Shown: positions 40,737 to 50,076, counted from the stretch's first letter. The stretch is DNA of 64,000 nt from Spinactinospora alkalitolerans (GCF_013408795.1 NZ_JACCCC010000001.1:6386001-6450000), one strand, 5' to 3'. Notes: generated by a model not told the origin, from the letters alone. Translations and numbers: made by a program.

Positions 40737-41534
40737 TCAGGCTCCCCAGACGGGATCCAGTGCGGCGCCGAAGCTCTGGTGGAGTCTGCTCTCGGCCGTC
40801 TCCGTGATGACGTCCTTCACCAGTGGCGACAGGCAGAGCCGGGCGACCCGCGGGTGCCGGCCGGGATCTGGGCAGATGAGGACCGCAAGGATACGCATGA
40901 TGCGAACGAGGCTCTCCAGGTCCCAAGTGACCGCGAGCGGCTTCACGTAAGTCCATATGGCGGCCAATGTGAATCCCGCGACGTAGCGCTGCACATCTCC
41001 CCAGCCCGGCTGCTCCTCGCTGCCGAGGAGTGCTTCCTGCGCCTGTCCTGGTATTTTTTCGAGGTTTCCGTGCGCGGTGTCGGCAGCTCCGGATAGATCG
41101 GCCAGAAGTGAGCACCAGAAGTGTCCGGGGATGATGCTTCGGAGCTTCAGTAGATCTCTGTTATCTGTTGTTCCTTTCTCCGCGTAGGCGTCGAGGTCTT
41201 TGAGAGTGTCTTCAGAGATTAGGCGGCCGATCGTCGCTACGCGTTTGATCTTGTCATCATCTCCTGCGAGCCAGTCGACGATATCCGCCACTGCCCGGTC
41301 GGCCGCCGCACGTTTCATGGGTATATTCGGCTTCTTCAGGAGCGCAGCGCGGCCGCCCTCAGGGCCGAGGGCGGAGAACCAGCTCTGGTCCGCCGCCGAC
41401 CGTAGTGCGTCCCGGTCCTCCGAGGGCCGCTGGGCGAGGAGAAGGTGGCCGGGCCAGCCGTGCAGACTACCGCCGCATCCGGAACACCTGCATTTGGGGG
41501 ACTTCGCATTCTCGCACGGACTGTTGTGCGCCAT
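40737..41534 (-). CDS. Unknown cysteine-motif protein between CRISPR array and cas3
   Basis: A 265-residue protein starting MAHNSPCENAKSPKCRCSGC, then GGSLHGW: five cysteines and a histidine in the first 25 residues form a probable zinc-binding knuckle. The remainder is helical and without a motif I know (HFWCSLLADLSG, ALDPVWGA at the end). ATG 41534. It is divergent from cas3 across a 433-bp gap and sits between array and effector genes. It may be a CRISPR-linked accessory or an unrelated defence gene. Confidence 0.6.
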   Translation of the reverse strand: MAHNSPCENAKSPKCRCSGCGGSLHGWPGHLLLAQRPSEDRDALRSAADQSWFSALGPEGGRAALLKKPNIPMKRAAADRAVADIVDWLAGDDDKIKRVATIGRLISEDTLKDLDAYAEKGTTDNRDLLKLRSIIPGHFWCSLLADLSGAADTAHGNLEKIPGQAQEALLGSEEQPGWGDVQRYVAGFTLAAIWTYVKPLAVTWDLESLVRIMRILAVLICPDPGRHPRVARLCLSPLVKDVITETAESRLHQSFGAALDPVWGA

Positions 41535-41967
41535 GGGGCCTCCGTTGCCGGCGGGCGAGGAGCGGAGTGAGGTGAAGCGATCGATGACCGAGCCGGTTTC
41601 TATTCATTTCACGTCGGGGCGGAGAGGGGAATCCGAATCGAGCCACTCTGGTGTTGCGGAGAAGTGAGGAACGTGTCTCATCAAGGAGACCATTCGAGCA
41701 GGTGCGTTTCCGAATTCGGACGGAATTCTGAACCGCCGTGGTGCCGAGCCTGTAGATCCGGGTGCGGGGCGGCGATGTCCGCTTTCGGTCATCGCGATTT
41801 CGGTGATCTTGTCTCCGGGGGGCGGTAACCTGCGGGATCCTGACGTGAAAGAGCCGAAAGTACCGGTCGACCGCGCCTGATAGTCGTGTCCGTTTCGGTC
41901 ATTTATGTCCGAATAGAGATGAATTGCCGTCCTCGGCTTTGCGATCGGGACGTGAAGGGACGGGGCG
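41535..41967. promoter_or_regulatory. cas operon upstream region with repeated decamer
   Basis: Gene-free divergent gap. The decamer TTTCGGTCAT occurs at 41783-41792 and 41893-41902, with a one-base variant at 41798-41807. These could be operator half-sites for the cas promoter. Confidence 0.4.
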
Positions 41968-44439
41968 ATGAGTGGGAACGGTGAAGGCATCCCGACCAAC
42001 TGGGCGCGGGCGGCCTGGGGGAAGCTGGGCAACGGCAACACCCCGCATCCGCTGATCTGCCACGCGATCGACACCGCTGTGGTCGCCGAAGCGCTCTACG
42101 ACGTGGTCCTCGGACCGTACGTGCGGGAAGAGATCGAGCGCGGGCTCGCCCCTCTCGGCTCTGAGAAGGACCGACGCGCCTGGACGGCCGTGCTGTCCGG
42201 GCTGCACGACATCGGGAAACTGACCCCGGCCTTTCAGGCGGTCCGTATCGACCAGGCGGAGAAGCTGCTGGGAGAGATTGCGGTCGGCGCTCTGCGAGCC
42301 GTCCGGCCCGACCCGTTGCTCGGTCGCAGGGAAACCCACCACGGACTCCTGAGCGCGGTCCATATGGACGGCTGGCTCAAGGGCAGGAAGGCCTCATGGT
42401 CGGCGCGCTCCGCCCTTGTGGACCTGCTCGGCGGGCACCACGGATGGATCGTCGATCCCGACGAGGTCAAGAAGGCCACGCGGGCGAAGCGCCAACTCGG
42501 AGGCGTGAGGTGGGCACGTGCGCGCGATGATCTGATCACCGAGATCGCCCGGCTGTGGGAACTCGACCCGCACAGCGAGGGCTGGTCCGATGTCTCCCTC
42601 TCCACGGCGGCCGCTGTCGGCCTGGCCGGATTGACCATCCTCAGTGACTGGACCGCGTCGAGCAGGCCGCGCCGTGAATACACCCCCGAGCCGGGAGACC
42701 TGGCCGAGTACCGCAAGCGGGAGATCGGTCGGGTGGGGGAAACGCTGAACCGCGTCAACTGGACGCCGTGGCGCCCTCCGCGGAACACCTCGCACGCCGT
42801 GCTCTTCCCTCGTGACGACCGGCCGCGGCCGCTCCAGGAGAGGATTCGGGAGCTGCTCGCCGGCGTTGACCGCCCGGGCATCCTGGTGGTCGAGGCGCCG
42901 ACCGGCGAAGGCAAGACCAAGGCCGGGATTCAGGCCTGCGCCGCCCTGGTCGGTCGGCTCGGACTGGGCGGCATGTACGTGGCCACCCCCACCAGGGCCA
43001 CGGCCGGGCCCGTGCACGCCGAGGTGAACCGGGTGCTGAAGGCCACCGGGTCACCCCTGCGCGCGAATCTGCTCTACTCCGGGGCCGCCGCCGACCTGGA
43101 GCGGCAGGCGCAGGAGCGGAGGCAAGCCGGGAGCGGAGACCTGGACGAGCTGTCCCTCCTCATGCCGAAGGACGTCGGGCGGGAATGCTCCGACGCACTC
43201 AAGGAGGCGAGGTCGACCTTCACCCGGAAGAGGGCGCTCACCTTTCCGATCGGTGTGGGAACGGTCGACCAGGCGCTGATGGCCGCAACGCGGACCGGCC
43301 ACGTCGCCATGCGGCTCACCTCGCTGAGCAACAAGGTGCTGATGATCGACGAGGTGCACGCCTACGACGCGTACATGTCGAGGCTGCTGGACCGCCTGCT
43401 CTGGTGGTGCGGGCGCCTCGGTGTGCCGGTCGTGCTGATGTCGGCCACGCTCCCGGCCGCGCGGCGCGAAGAGCTCACCGCGGCGTGGAAAGCGGGCGCG
43501 GCGACCACACCGCCCGCGCCGGCCGTGGACGGCGCGGAGTCCAGCGCATGGCGTCTGACCTGGGTTGACGCAAGTGGACGCAGATCGGTTCCGGTCCCGG
43601 TATCCGCTGACAACCCGGCGCGCCGGGTGTCGGTGCAGCGCATCCCCGACAATTACGACGTCATCGCCGACGAGGTCGTCAGGCGCCTCCGTGACGGCGG
43701 ATGCGCCGCGGTCATCCACAACACGACCAGGCGGGCGACCGCAAGCCACGACCGGATAGCGCGGTGCCTGGAGGGCATGGAGCCCCGGCCGGAACTGCTG
43801 TACCTGGACGGGAAGACCGACCCGGACAAGCGTCGCGCGCTGGAGCGGCGCCTGGAGCGTCTGTGCGGCCCGGATTCGTCCGGTACGCGCCGTGCGATCG
43901 TCGTCGGGACCCAGGTGCTCGAACACGGCATTGACGCCGATTTCGATCTGGTGGTGACCGACCCATGCCCGGTGGACCTACTGGTTCAGCGGGCAGGCCG
44001 ACTGCACCGGCATGCCCGAGTCGAGCGCCCGATGGCGGTCGCAGACCCGCTGCTCCTGGTCGTGAGATCGGAGAAGGGGTTCACCTTCCCGCCGTACACG
44101 ACAGCTGTATACGCGGAGAGCCACCTGCTGGCGACCGAGTACGAGCTGTCCCTGCGGGATGCGATCTTGCTTCCGAAGGACATCCCCGAACTCGTCCACG
44201 CGGTCTATGCGGACGGGGACCGCATCCCGCAGGGGAGACTGCGCACCCGCTGGGAGGCGGCGCGGCGGAAGCGGAGCACGCGCGAGGAGATGGACCGCTT
44301 CGAGAGCGGCACTCAGTGCATCCCGATGCTCTGGGACACCGACGGCTTGATTCGCCTCACCAAGCGGTCTGTCAGGCCGCGGGTCCGGAAGAACAGCGGA
44401 AGGCGGGACATGGAGGAGCACGGCGGAGGCGCGCGGTGA
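41968..44439 (+). CDS. cas3: CRISPR-associated helicase/nuclease Cas3 (type I-E)
   Basis: Nuclease-helicase that degrades DNA marked by Cascade. The N-terminal HD nuclease has HAIDTAVVAEALYD and LSGLHDIGKLTPAFQ (HD at about residues 80-81). The superfamily 2 helicase has Walker A PTGEGKTKAG (about 311), the DEVH box (MIDEVHAYD, about 460), SATLP, and a C-terminal QRAGRLHRH motif VI. The 823-residue length is slightly short for actinobacterial Cas3, but no core motif is missing. ATG 41968. Its stop overlaps the next start as GTGA. Confidence 0.95.
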   Translation: MSGNGEGIPTNWARAAWGKLGNGNTPHPLICHAIDTAVVAEALYDVVLGPYVREEIERGLAPLGSEKDRRAWTAVLSGLHDIGKLTPAFQAVRIDQAEKLLGEIAVGALRAVRPDPLLGRRETHHGLLSAVHMDGWLKGRKASWSARSALVDLLGGHHGWIVDPDEVKKATRAKRQLGGVRWARARDDLITEIARLWELDPHSEGWSDVSLSTAAAVGLAGLTILSDWTASSRPRREYTPEPGDLAEYRKREIGRVGETLNRVNWTPWRPPRNTSHAVLFPRDDRPRPLQERIRELLAGVDRPGILVVEAPTGEGKTKAGIQACAALVGRLGLGGMYVATPTRATAGPVHAEVNRVLKATGSPLRANLLYSGAAADLERQAQERRQAGSGDLDELSLLMPKDVGRECSDALKEARSTFTRKRALTFPIGVGTVDQALMAATRTGHVAMRLTSLSNKVLMIDEVHAYDAYMSRLLDRLLWWCGRLGVPVVLMSATLPAARREELTAAWKAGAATTPPAPAVDGAESSAWRLTWVDASGRRSVPVPVSADNPARRVSVQRIPDNYDVIADEVVRRLRDGGCAAVIHNTTRRATASHDRIARCLEGMEPRPELLYLDGKTDPDKRRALERRLERLCGPDSSGTRRAIVVGTQVLEHGIDADFDLVVTDPCPVDLLVQRAGRLHRHARVERPMAVADPLLLVVRSEKGFTFPPYTTAVYAESHLLATEYELSLRDAILLPKDIPELVHAVYADGDRIPQGRLRTRWEAARRKRSTREEMDRFESGTQCIPMLWDTDGLIRLTKRSVRPRVRKNSGRRDMEEHGGGAR

Positions 44440-44801
44440 ACGATGACGACGACTGGGTTCCCACGCCCTATGACGACGGCATCATGGTCGTTCCGCTCTG
44501 GGAAGCATCGGACGGCCACCCCGCCACCCACCGCGGAACCCCCGTTGATCTCAGCGCAGACGAGCTTCCCGCGGAGACCGTGGCCGAACTCGCCGATTCC
44601 GCGGTCAACCTCACCCACCCGATCGATCTCGACCCGGCCGAACTGGCCACCCTTCGGGAAGTGCTGTCCGTCCCGGACGTCTTCGACCACTCCGGCTGGC
44701 TGGCCGACCACCACGCCCTCGTCCTGCACGGCGGCCGCCGGGACTTCGGAGGGTTCAGCATCGTCCACCACCCGCAGCGAGGGCTGGAGATTCATGAGTG
44801 A
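44436..44801 (+). CDS. Small unknown protein embedded in the cas operon
   Basis: A 121-residue acidic protein reading VNDDDDWVPTPYDDGIMVVP, with DLDPAELATLREVLSVPDVF in the middle and a C-terminal HHALVLHGGRRDFGGFSIVH. It overlaps cas3 by 4 bases and cas8e by 8, so it is translated as part of the operon. No such gene belongs to the minimal type I-E set. Possible roles are regulation of Cas3, a Cascade accessory, or an unrelated passenger; nothing in the sequence decides. Confidence 0.65.
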   Translation: MNDDDDWVPTPYDDGIMVVPLWEASDGHPATHRGTPVDLSADELPAETVAELADSAVNLTHPIDLDPAELATLREVLSVPDVFDHSGWLADHHALVLHGGRRDFGGFSIVHHPQRGLEIHE

Positions 44802-46560
44802 CACAGGAAGCCGGCGAGGGAGGGATGATCTGAGATCGCCAGATGAGGATGGCGGGAACCACCGGGGACCACAGCAACACGAAACTTACGATCTGCTCAG
44901 ATCGCTCTGGTTGCCCGCCGTTGCGCTGGACGGGCGGCTGTGTCAGGTCGGGTTGGTCGATGCGGTGCTGCGGGCGCACGAGCTGAGGTGGATCGACGCC
45001 GAGGCGCCGGTGGTCACCGCCGCGCTGCACCGGCTGCTCCTGGCCTTCGCGCACCGCGTCTACGGGCCCGGCGACGAGTCCGAGTGGGCGGAGCTGTGGG
45101 AGGCGCCCAGCCTCCCCGCCGGGCCGCTGGAGGCCTATCTGGATGATTTCGGGGACCGGTTCGACCTGTTCGGGGAGCGCCCCTTCTTCCAGACTCCGGG
45201 GATCCCCGACACCAAAATCGGTTCGGCGGCGCAACTCACCATGTACAGGGCCACGGGCAACAACGTCACCCTCTTCGACCACACGGTCGCGGAGGACCGG
45301 GTGGAGCTGCACCCCGCCGACGCCGCCCGCTGGCTCGTCACCGTGCAGGCCTACGACACGGGCGGCATGAAGACGCCGTTCGACACGGACAAGTCCTCTG
45401 AGCGCGGCCTGTGCAACCACTTCGCGACCCTCCTCGTGGAGGGGGCGACGCTGAAGGAGACGCTGCTCCTCAACATGCCGGTGTACGCGCCCGGGCGGGA
45501 GCGCCCGCACAACACCTTCCCCGGGGACCTTCCGATATGGGAGCGGGATGAGCCTACGGGACCGAAGCCGGTCAAGGAAGGGCCGCCGCCGGCCGGGTGG
45601 ACCGAACTGCTCACCTGGCCCTCCCGCCGTATACGCCTTCGCCCGGTCCGCCGCGGCACCGAGATCCGCGTCGACGGGGCCGCGATCCTTCCCGGGACAC
45701 GGCTGCGCGTGCCACTCTACGACGTCGAGAACATGGCCGCCTTCGAGCGGGATAAGCGCTCCAAGAAGGGCGCGAAGGGCAGGACCGGTGTCACCCTGGG
45801 GGAGCCGCGCCCGGTTGTGCTGGAGGACCTACGCGGTATCTGGCGGCACAGCAGGGAACTGCTGCTTCCAGCCCCCGAGCTGGGTGAGCGGATACGGCCG
45901 CGGACCCTCGACCACATCGCCGACATGGCGCGGCGGGAGCACATTCCCCCGGAGGCCGTCTACACCCTGCGGGTATTCGGCCAGCGGCTCGATCCGCAGG
46001 CCGGGGCGGTCCGTGCCTGGCTCCAGGAGTCGCTGCCGACACCAATCGCGCTGCTCCGCGCCGACCGGCGGCTGCCACAACTGGAGCAGCTGCTCGGGCA
46101 CGCCGTCGAGTTGGCGGACGGTGTCGGCAAGGAACTGGACCGCCTGGAGCGGGGGTATGCGGCGACGCTCGGGGAGCGGCTGTCCCGACGCGACGCGGAA
46201 AAGCGGCGACTTCTGACGCAGTGGTATTGGCCCGAGCTGGTGGCGCCGTTCGGAATGCTGCTGCAGGACCTGGGGGCGGTGCTCCACGAGACACCACCTG
46301 AGGAACCTCTGACCGACACTGAGGCCAGAGTGGCCGGCACCGTGATCGGGCTGTTCGGCGGCTGGAGCGATCGAGTTCGCCGCATCGCCGACCAGACCCG
46401 TCACCGCTGGGTCGACCGGTCGCCGCGCAAACCCGGACGGGATCTGATCGCCCTGGCGGATCACGACCGTGCGCTCAAGAGCGCCACCTCGCGCCTGTAC
46501 CACGAATACGGCCTGGCCGTCCGCGACTACTGGCCCGTCGGGCCGGAGGAGGATGAGTGA
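44794..46560 (+). CDS. casA: Cascade large subunit Cas8e (Cse1/CasA)
   Basis: Large subunit that recognises the PAM and recruits Cas3. The 588-residue protein has the Cse1 N-terminal pattern (WLPAVALDGRLCQVGLVDAV), the RFDLFGERPFFQTPG segment, a NNVTLFDH loop, and a helical C-terminal bundle. ATG 44794 overlaps the preceding gene by 8 bases; about 30 charged residues precede the conserved start, more than in the Escherichia coli protein. Confidence 0.93.
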   Translation: MSDTGSRRGRDDLRSPDEDGGNHRGPQQHETYDLLRSLWLPAVALDGRLCQVGLVDAVLRAHELRWIDAEAPVVTAALHRLLLAFAHRVYGPGDESEWAELWEAPSLPAGPLEAYLDDFGDRFDLFGERPFFQTPGIPDTKIGSAAQLTMYRATGNNVTLFDHTVAEDRVELHPADAARWLVTVQAYDTGGMKTPFDTDKSSERGLCNHFATLLVEGATLKETLLLNMPVYAPGRERPHNTFPGDLPIWERDEPTGPKPVKEGPPPAGWTELLTWPSRRIRLRPVRRGTEIRVDGAAILPGTRLRVPLYDVENMAAFERDKRSKKGAKGRTGVTLGEPRPVVLEDLRGIWRHSRELLLPAPELGERIRPRTLDHIADMARREHIPPEAVYTLRVFGQRLDPQAGAVRAWLQESLPTPIALLRADRRLPQLEQLLGHAVELADGVGKELDRLERGYAATLGERLSRRDAEKRRLLTQWYWPELVAPFGMLLQDLGAVLHETPPEEPLTDTEARVAGTVIGLFGGWSDRVRRIADQTRHRWVDRSPRKPGRDLIALADHDRALKSATSRLYHEYGLAVRDYWPVGPEEDE

Positions 46561-47206
46561 ACCGGTGACGGAGACCGCCAAGGATCCGCGATCGCAGAGC
46601 CATTGGCAGCGGCGGTCCGGCTATGTGGCCGAGCTCTACAAGTTCGGCAGGGCGTTGGAATCGAAGGACCGGCACCAGGTGGCCACGGCGCGCCGGACGC
46701 TCGCCAGGCTGCGCCGCAGCCTCGTCGACGATCGATTCCTTCTCGACGCCATGGCCATTGCCGATGAATTCGACCCGCCCAAAGGCGGGAAGCGGGACGA
46801 GACGGAGCCATGGCTCTTCACGGCCGGGCTGTACGCACTGCACCCGCTCTCGCCTCGGGACGGAGACCGAAGGCTCCCGCTCGGAACCGCCCTGCGCACC
46901 TACAGCGCACGAGCGTCCGTCCAGGCGCGCCTGCGGCAGCTGCTCGCCGCCGACTGGCCGACGTTGCGCAACCGCCTCCGCCAGGCGGTGCAAATGCTCG
47001 GCGGATCCGGGATCGCGCTCGACTACCGCACACTCCTCGACGACCTGGTCGTGCTCCACCGCGAGCCGATCGGCGGAGTCCGAGTGCACACCGTGCACCT
47101 GCGCTGGGCGAGCGACTTCCAACGTGGCGCCCGTAAGGACCGGTCCGACGACGGCGATGCCGGACCCGACCACGACACCGACGATGAAGCCGGAGACCTC
47201 TCGTGA
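46553..47206 (+). CDS. casB: Cascade small subunit Cas11 (Cse2/CasB)
   Basis: A 217-residue helical protein with LARLRRSLVDDRFLLDAMAI and the conserved C-terminal region DYRTLLDDLVVLHREP and VHLRWASDFQRGA, typical of Cse2. It forms the belly dimer of Cascade. ATG 46553 follows GGAGGAGG and overlaps casA by 8 bases. The C-terminal 20 residues are acidic. Confidence 0.9.
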   Translation: MSEPVTETAKDPRSQSHWQRRSGYVAELYKFGRALESKDRHQVATARRTLARLRRSLVDDRFLLDAMAIADEFDPPKGGKRDETEPWLFTAGLYALHPLSPRDGDRRLPLGTALRTYSARASVQARLRQLLAADWPTLRNRLRQAVQMLGGSGIALDYRTLLDDLVVLHREPIGGVRVHTVHLRWASDFQRGARKDRSDDGDAGPDHDTDDEAGDLS

Positions 47207-48369
47207 TCATCGAATTGCACCTGTTGCAGTCGTTCCCCGCCAGCAACCTCAACCGCGACGACGTGGGCCAGCCGAAGAGCGTCACCTTCGGCGGGGTCAC
47301 CCGCGGACGGATCTCCAGCCAGTGCCTCAAGCGTTCGGCCCGCGGCTTGTTCCCCCGATTCGGCCTCGGTGCCGATGAGAGAGGGGTGCGCACCAAGCGG
47401 CTGCTCCTCGCGACGGCCCGCATCCTCGACGGCACGAAAGGGGAGCCCACCGACGAGACCAAGGACATCGTCCGCGAGGCGCTCCGAGTGCTCGGCTTCA
47501 AGGTTACGGAGGAGGACCTCACCCAGTACCTCTTCTTCCTTGGTCGTGATGCCGCCGAACACCTCGCTGATTTCTGTCGGCAGCACCGGGACAGGTTGGA
47601 GAAGGCCGCCGCCGCGCGGCGTGGCGAAGGCGCGAAGAAGAAGGACGGCAAGACCAAGAAAGTCGGCCCCGACGCCGCCGCGGTCGAGGCGGCCCGACAC
47701 ATCCTCAGCGCCGGCCGCGCCGCCGACATCGCCCTGTTCGGTCGGATGATCGCCAACAACAGGGATTTCAACGTCGACGCCGCCTCCCAGGTCGCACACG
47801 CCGTCTCGACCCACGCCGTGACCACCGAGTTCGACTACTACACCGCCGTCGACGACCTCAAGTCAGCGGAGACCGACGAGGACGCCGGCGCGGACATGAT
47901 CGGCACCGTCGACTTCAACGCTGCCTGCTACTACCGCTACGCCAACGTCAACCTCGCCCAACTGGAGGAAAACCTCGCCATCCGCGACGACGAGGACGAC
48001 CTGGTCGAGCGCGCGACCAGCGCGTGGATCAAGGCGTTCGTGCAGGCCACTCCCAGCGGAAAACAGAACTCCATGGCCGCTCACACCCGTCCCGAAGCCC
48101 TGCTGGCCGTGGTCCGTGAGCACAGTGCCTGGAACCTCGCCAACGCCTTCCTCAAGCCGGTCGAGGGAACCGACATCATGGGGGACTCCACCGAGCGGAT
48201 GCTCAAGCACTTCACCGATCTGAACGCCTTCTACGGTGACGGCGAGATCAAGGCGGTGATCGGAGCCTCGCCGACGGGCGCCCTTCCCCACCTGGAAGCG
48301 ACGTCGACGGTCACCTCTCTCGGGGAGTTCACCGATCGCATCGTGGCGGCGGCCCGGGAGAAGCGGTGA
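47203..48369 (+). CDS. casC: Cascade backbone subunit Cas7e (Cse4/CasC)
   Basis: RAMP protein forming the six-subunit crRNA backbone. The N-terminus IELHLLQSFPASNLNRDDVG and GRISSQCLKRSAR are the Cse4 hallmarks; FNACYYRYANVNLAQLEEN and a C-terminal ASPTGALPHLEATSTV follow. A Lys/Glu-rich loop of about 30 residues (around residue 140) is inserted. 388 residues; GTG 47203 overlaps casB by 4 bases. Confidence 0.95.
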   Translation: MIIELHLLQSFPASNLNRDDVGQPKSVTFGGVTRGRISSQCLKRSARGLFPRFGLGADERGVRTKRLLLATARILDGTKGEPTDETKDIVREALRVLGFKVTEEDLTQYLFFLGRDAAEHLADFCRQHRDRLEKAAAARRGEGAKKKDGKTKKVGPDAAAVEAARHILSAGRAADIALFGRMIANNRDFNVDAASQVAHAVSTHAVTTEFDYYTAVDDLKSAETDEDAGADMIGTVDFNAACYYRYANVNLAQLEENLAIRDDEDDLVERATSAWIKAFVQATPSGKQNSMAAHTRPEALLAVVREHSAWNLANAFLKPVEGTDIMGDSTERMLKHFTDLNAFYGDGEIKAVIGASPTGALPHLEATSTVTSLGEFTDRIVAAAREKR

Positions 48370-49124
48370 CCACGGCGACGCTCGCACTGCGCATCGACGC
48401 GCCCATGCAGTCGTGGGGAGTGCGGTCGCGATTCACGAACCGCTTCACCGCCACCGAACCCACGAAATCGGGCGTGGTCGGATTGCTCGCCGCGGCGTGC
48501 GGCGTGGAGCGTACCGACGACGCCCGGATCCGGGAGCTGGCGGACCTGCGGATGGGGGTGCGCGTCGAACGCGAAGGGCTGCTCGAACGCGACTACCACG
48601 TCACCCAGGACGTCCCCAACACCAAGGGCAAGGAGCACCGCACCATCGAGAGTAACCGCTACTACCTGGCGGACGCGCTGTTCCTGGTGGTGGTCGAAGG
48701 CGCAGTGGAGACGGCGGAACGGCTGGACGATGCGGTGCGCAATCCCCATTGGCCGCTGTTCTTCGGCAGAAAGGCCTTCGTCCCCGCCGCGCCCCTCATC
48801 GAACGGGACAAGTGGCGCCGACGTCGGTGGGGGACCGGCGTCCACCCGGGGACTCTGGAGGAGAGGCTGGAGGAGCATCCGTGGCTGGAGAACCGGGATG
48901 AGCAGCGCAACGAGGTCGGCCTCGTCAACGGTGACGTCTGGCTGAGAACGGTGGCCGACGTCCGCCTCTCCGAGCAGTCCGACCGCACCTTCCCGGCGGA
49001 GCTCCGCCACGACCATCCCGAGTCCTTCGCGCACGGCGATCGCCGGTTCCGTTCCCGACCGGTGTGCGCCGGCCATGTCAAACTCAAAGACGCGATGATC
49101 ACTGGAGTCGATCCGTGTTCCTGA
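48366..49124 (+). CDS. casD: Cascade subunit Cas5e (CasD)
   Basis: RAMP protein holding the 5' handle of crRNA. Signature features are LALRIDAPMQSWGVRSRFTN and TEPTKSGVVGLLAAACGVER, then YYLADALFLVVVEG and LFFGRKAFVPAAPL. 252 residues; GTG 48366 overlaps casC by 4 bases. Confidence 0.95.
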   Translation: MTTATLALRIDAPMQSWGVRSRFTNRFTATEPTKSGVVGLLAAACGVERTDDARIRELADLRMGVRVEREGLLERDYHVTQDVPNTKGKEHRTIESNRYYLADALFLVVVEGAVETAERLDDAVRNPHWPLFFGRKAFVPAAPLIERDKWRRRRWGTGVHPGTLEERLEEHPWLENRDEQRNEVGLVNGDVWLRTVADVRLSEQSDRTFPAELRHDHPESFAHGDRRFRSRPVCAGHVKLKDAMITGVDPCS

Positions 49125-49840
49125 GCAGGATTCCCGTGAACGTCATGTCGCGGACCTTCCGGCGCGACCACGCCGATGTCCACGAGATGCACCGCACCCT
49201 GATGTCCGCGTTCGCCGAGGTGACCGATGGGAAGGCCGCGGCGAGACGGCACAACGGTCTGCTGTGGCGGCTGGAGGGCGACGGGCGTGTCCGGGTTCTC
49301 CTGGTACAGAGCCGTGAACGGCCCGACTGGACACGGCTGCCCGAGGGGTATGCGGCGTCCCGGGTGCAGGTGAAGTGCCTTCAACCCGTGCTGGCGGCGA
49401 TCCGGCCCGGCCGCCGACTGGCATTCCGTCTGGTCGCCAACCCGACCCGGAGCACGCCTCCCGTCGGCGACGAGCCCGGAAACCGGAAAAGGGGTAAGCG
49501 GGAACCGATCCACGAACCGGAGCAGCAGATTGAATGGTTGATCCGGCAGGGCGAGCGGCACGGCTTCGCCGTCCCGGCGGCCCCCGACGGCGCCCCCGAG
49601 GTCGTGGCATCCTCCACGCCCTCGCGCATTGGCCGCAGGCTCGACGACCGTCCCGATGCACGCCCTGACGCCCGCCTGAAGATCAGTGTGCTGCCGGTGG
49701 CCTACGACGGGCGCCTCATCGTCACAGACCCTGACGCTTTCACCGCCGCGCTGAAGGAGGGCCTCGGGCGTGCCAAGGCGTACGGGTGCGGTCTGCTCAG
49801 CCTGGCCCCCGACCGTCACCCGGCCCGGCAATCAGGCTGA
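49115..49840 (+). CDS. casE: CRISPR pre-crRNA endoribonuclease Cas6e (CasE)
   Basis: Endoribonuclease that cuts the array transcript in the repeat hairpin and stays bound to the 3' handle. Visible are VFLSRIPVNVMSRTFRRDHA at the N-terminus, HRTLMSAF, RHNGLLWRLE, and the C-terminal glycine-rich ALKEGLGRAKAYGCGLLSLA. GTG 49115 lies inside the end of cas5, giving 241 residues. It is the last cas gene; no cas1 or cas2 follows. Confidence 0.94.
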   Translation: MFLSRIPVNVMSRTFRRDHADVHEMHRTLMSAFAEVTDGKAAARRHNGLLWRLEGDGRVRVLLVQSRERPDWTRLPEGYAASRVQVKCLQPVLAAIRPGRRLAFRLVANPTRSTPPVGDEPGNRKRGKREPIHEPEQQIEWLIRQGERHGFAVPAAPDGAPEVVASSTPSRIGRRLDDRPDARPDARLKISVLPVAYDGRLIVTDPDAFTAALKEGLGRAKAYGCGLLSLAPDRHPARQSG

Positions 49841-49878
49841 CCTCAGAGCGGGCACGGGCGCCGTCGGCGGACATCACG

Positions 49879-49968
49879 CGGACGCCCGTGCACGCGGGGA
49901 TGGCCCCGGCTACGCGGGGTGAACCGAGGGCCCGGCGGCCTGCTCCCCGCACACGTGGGGATGGCTTC
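49879..49968 (+). CRISPR. Decayed two-repeat CRISPR remnant downstream of cas6e
   Basis: At 49940-49968 a repeat matches the main array in 26 of 29 bases (CTGCTCCCCGCACACGTGGG, then a changed 3' end). Exactly 61 bp upstream, at 49879-49907, the hairpin and 3' half of a second repeat survive (GCACGCGGGGATGG). The 32-bp interval is one spacer unit. This is where a second array or the cas1-cas2-array end of a type I-E locus would normally be. Confidence 0.75.
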
Positions 49969-50076
49969 CTTCGTGGAGCTTGCCTGCTCCAGTTCGCGCA
50001 ATTCCGGCATCGCAGTGCGCGGTCAATCGCTCTTTGTGCCGGCAGGGACCGAAACCATGGACATCCTGTCCTGGCA

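Noticed and set aside
49984-50012. A third decayed CRISPR repeat
   Set aside because: Only CTGCTCC matches, and the distance to the previous repeat is 44 bp rather than 61.
49841-50076. cas1 or cas2 after cas6e
   Set aside because: No frame here or in the following kilobases shows Cas1 or Cas2 features; only decayed repeats are present.
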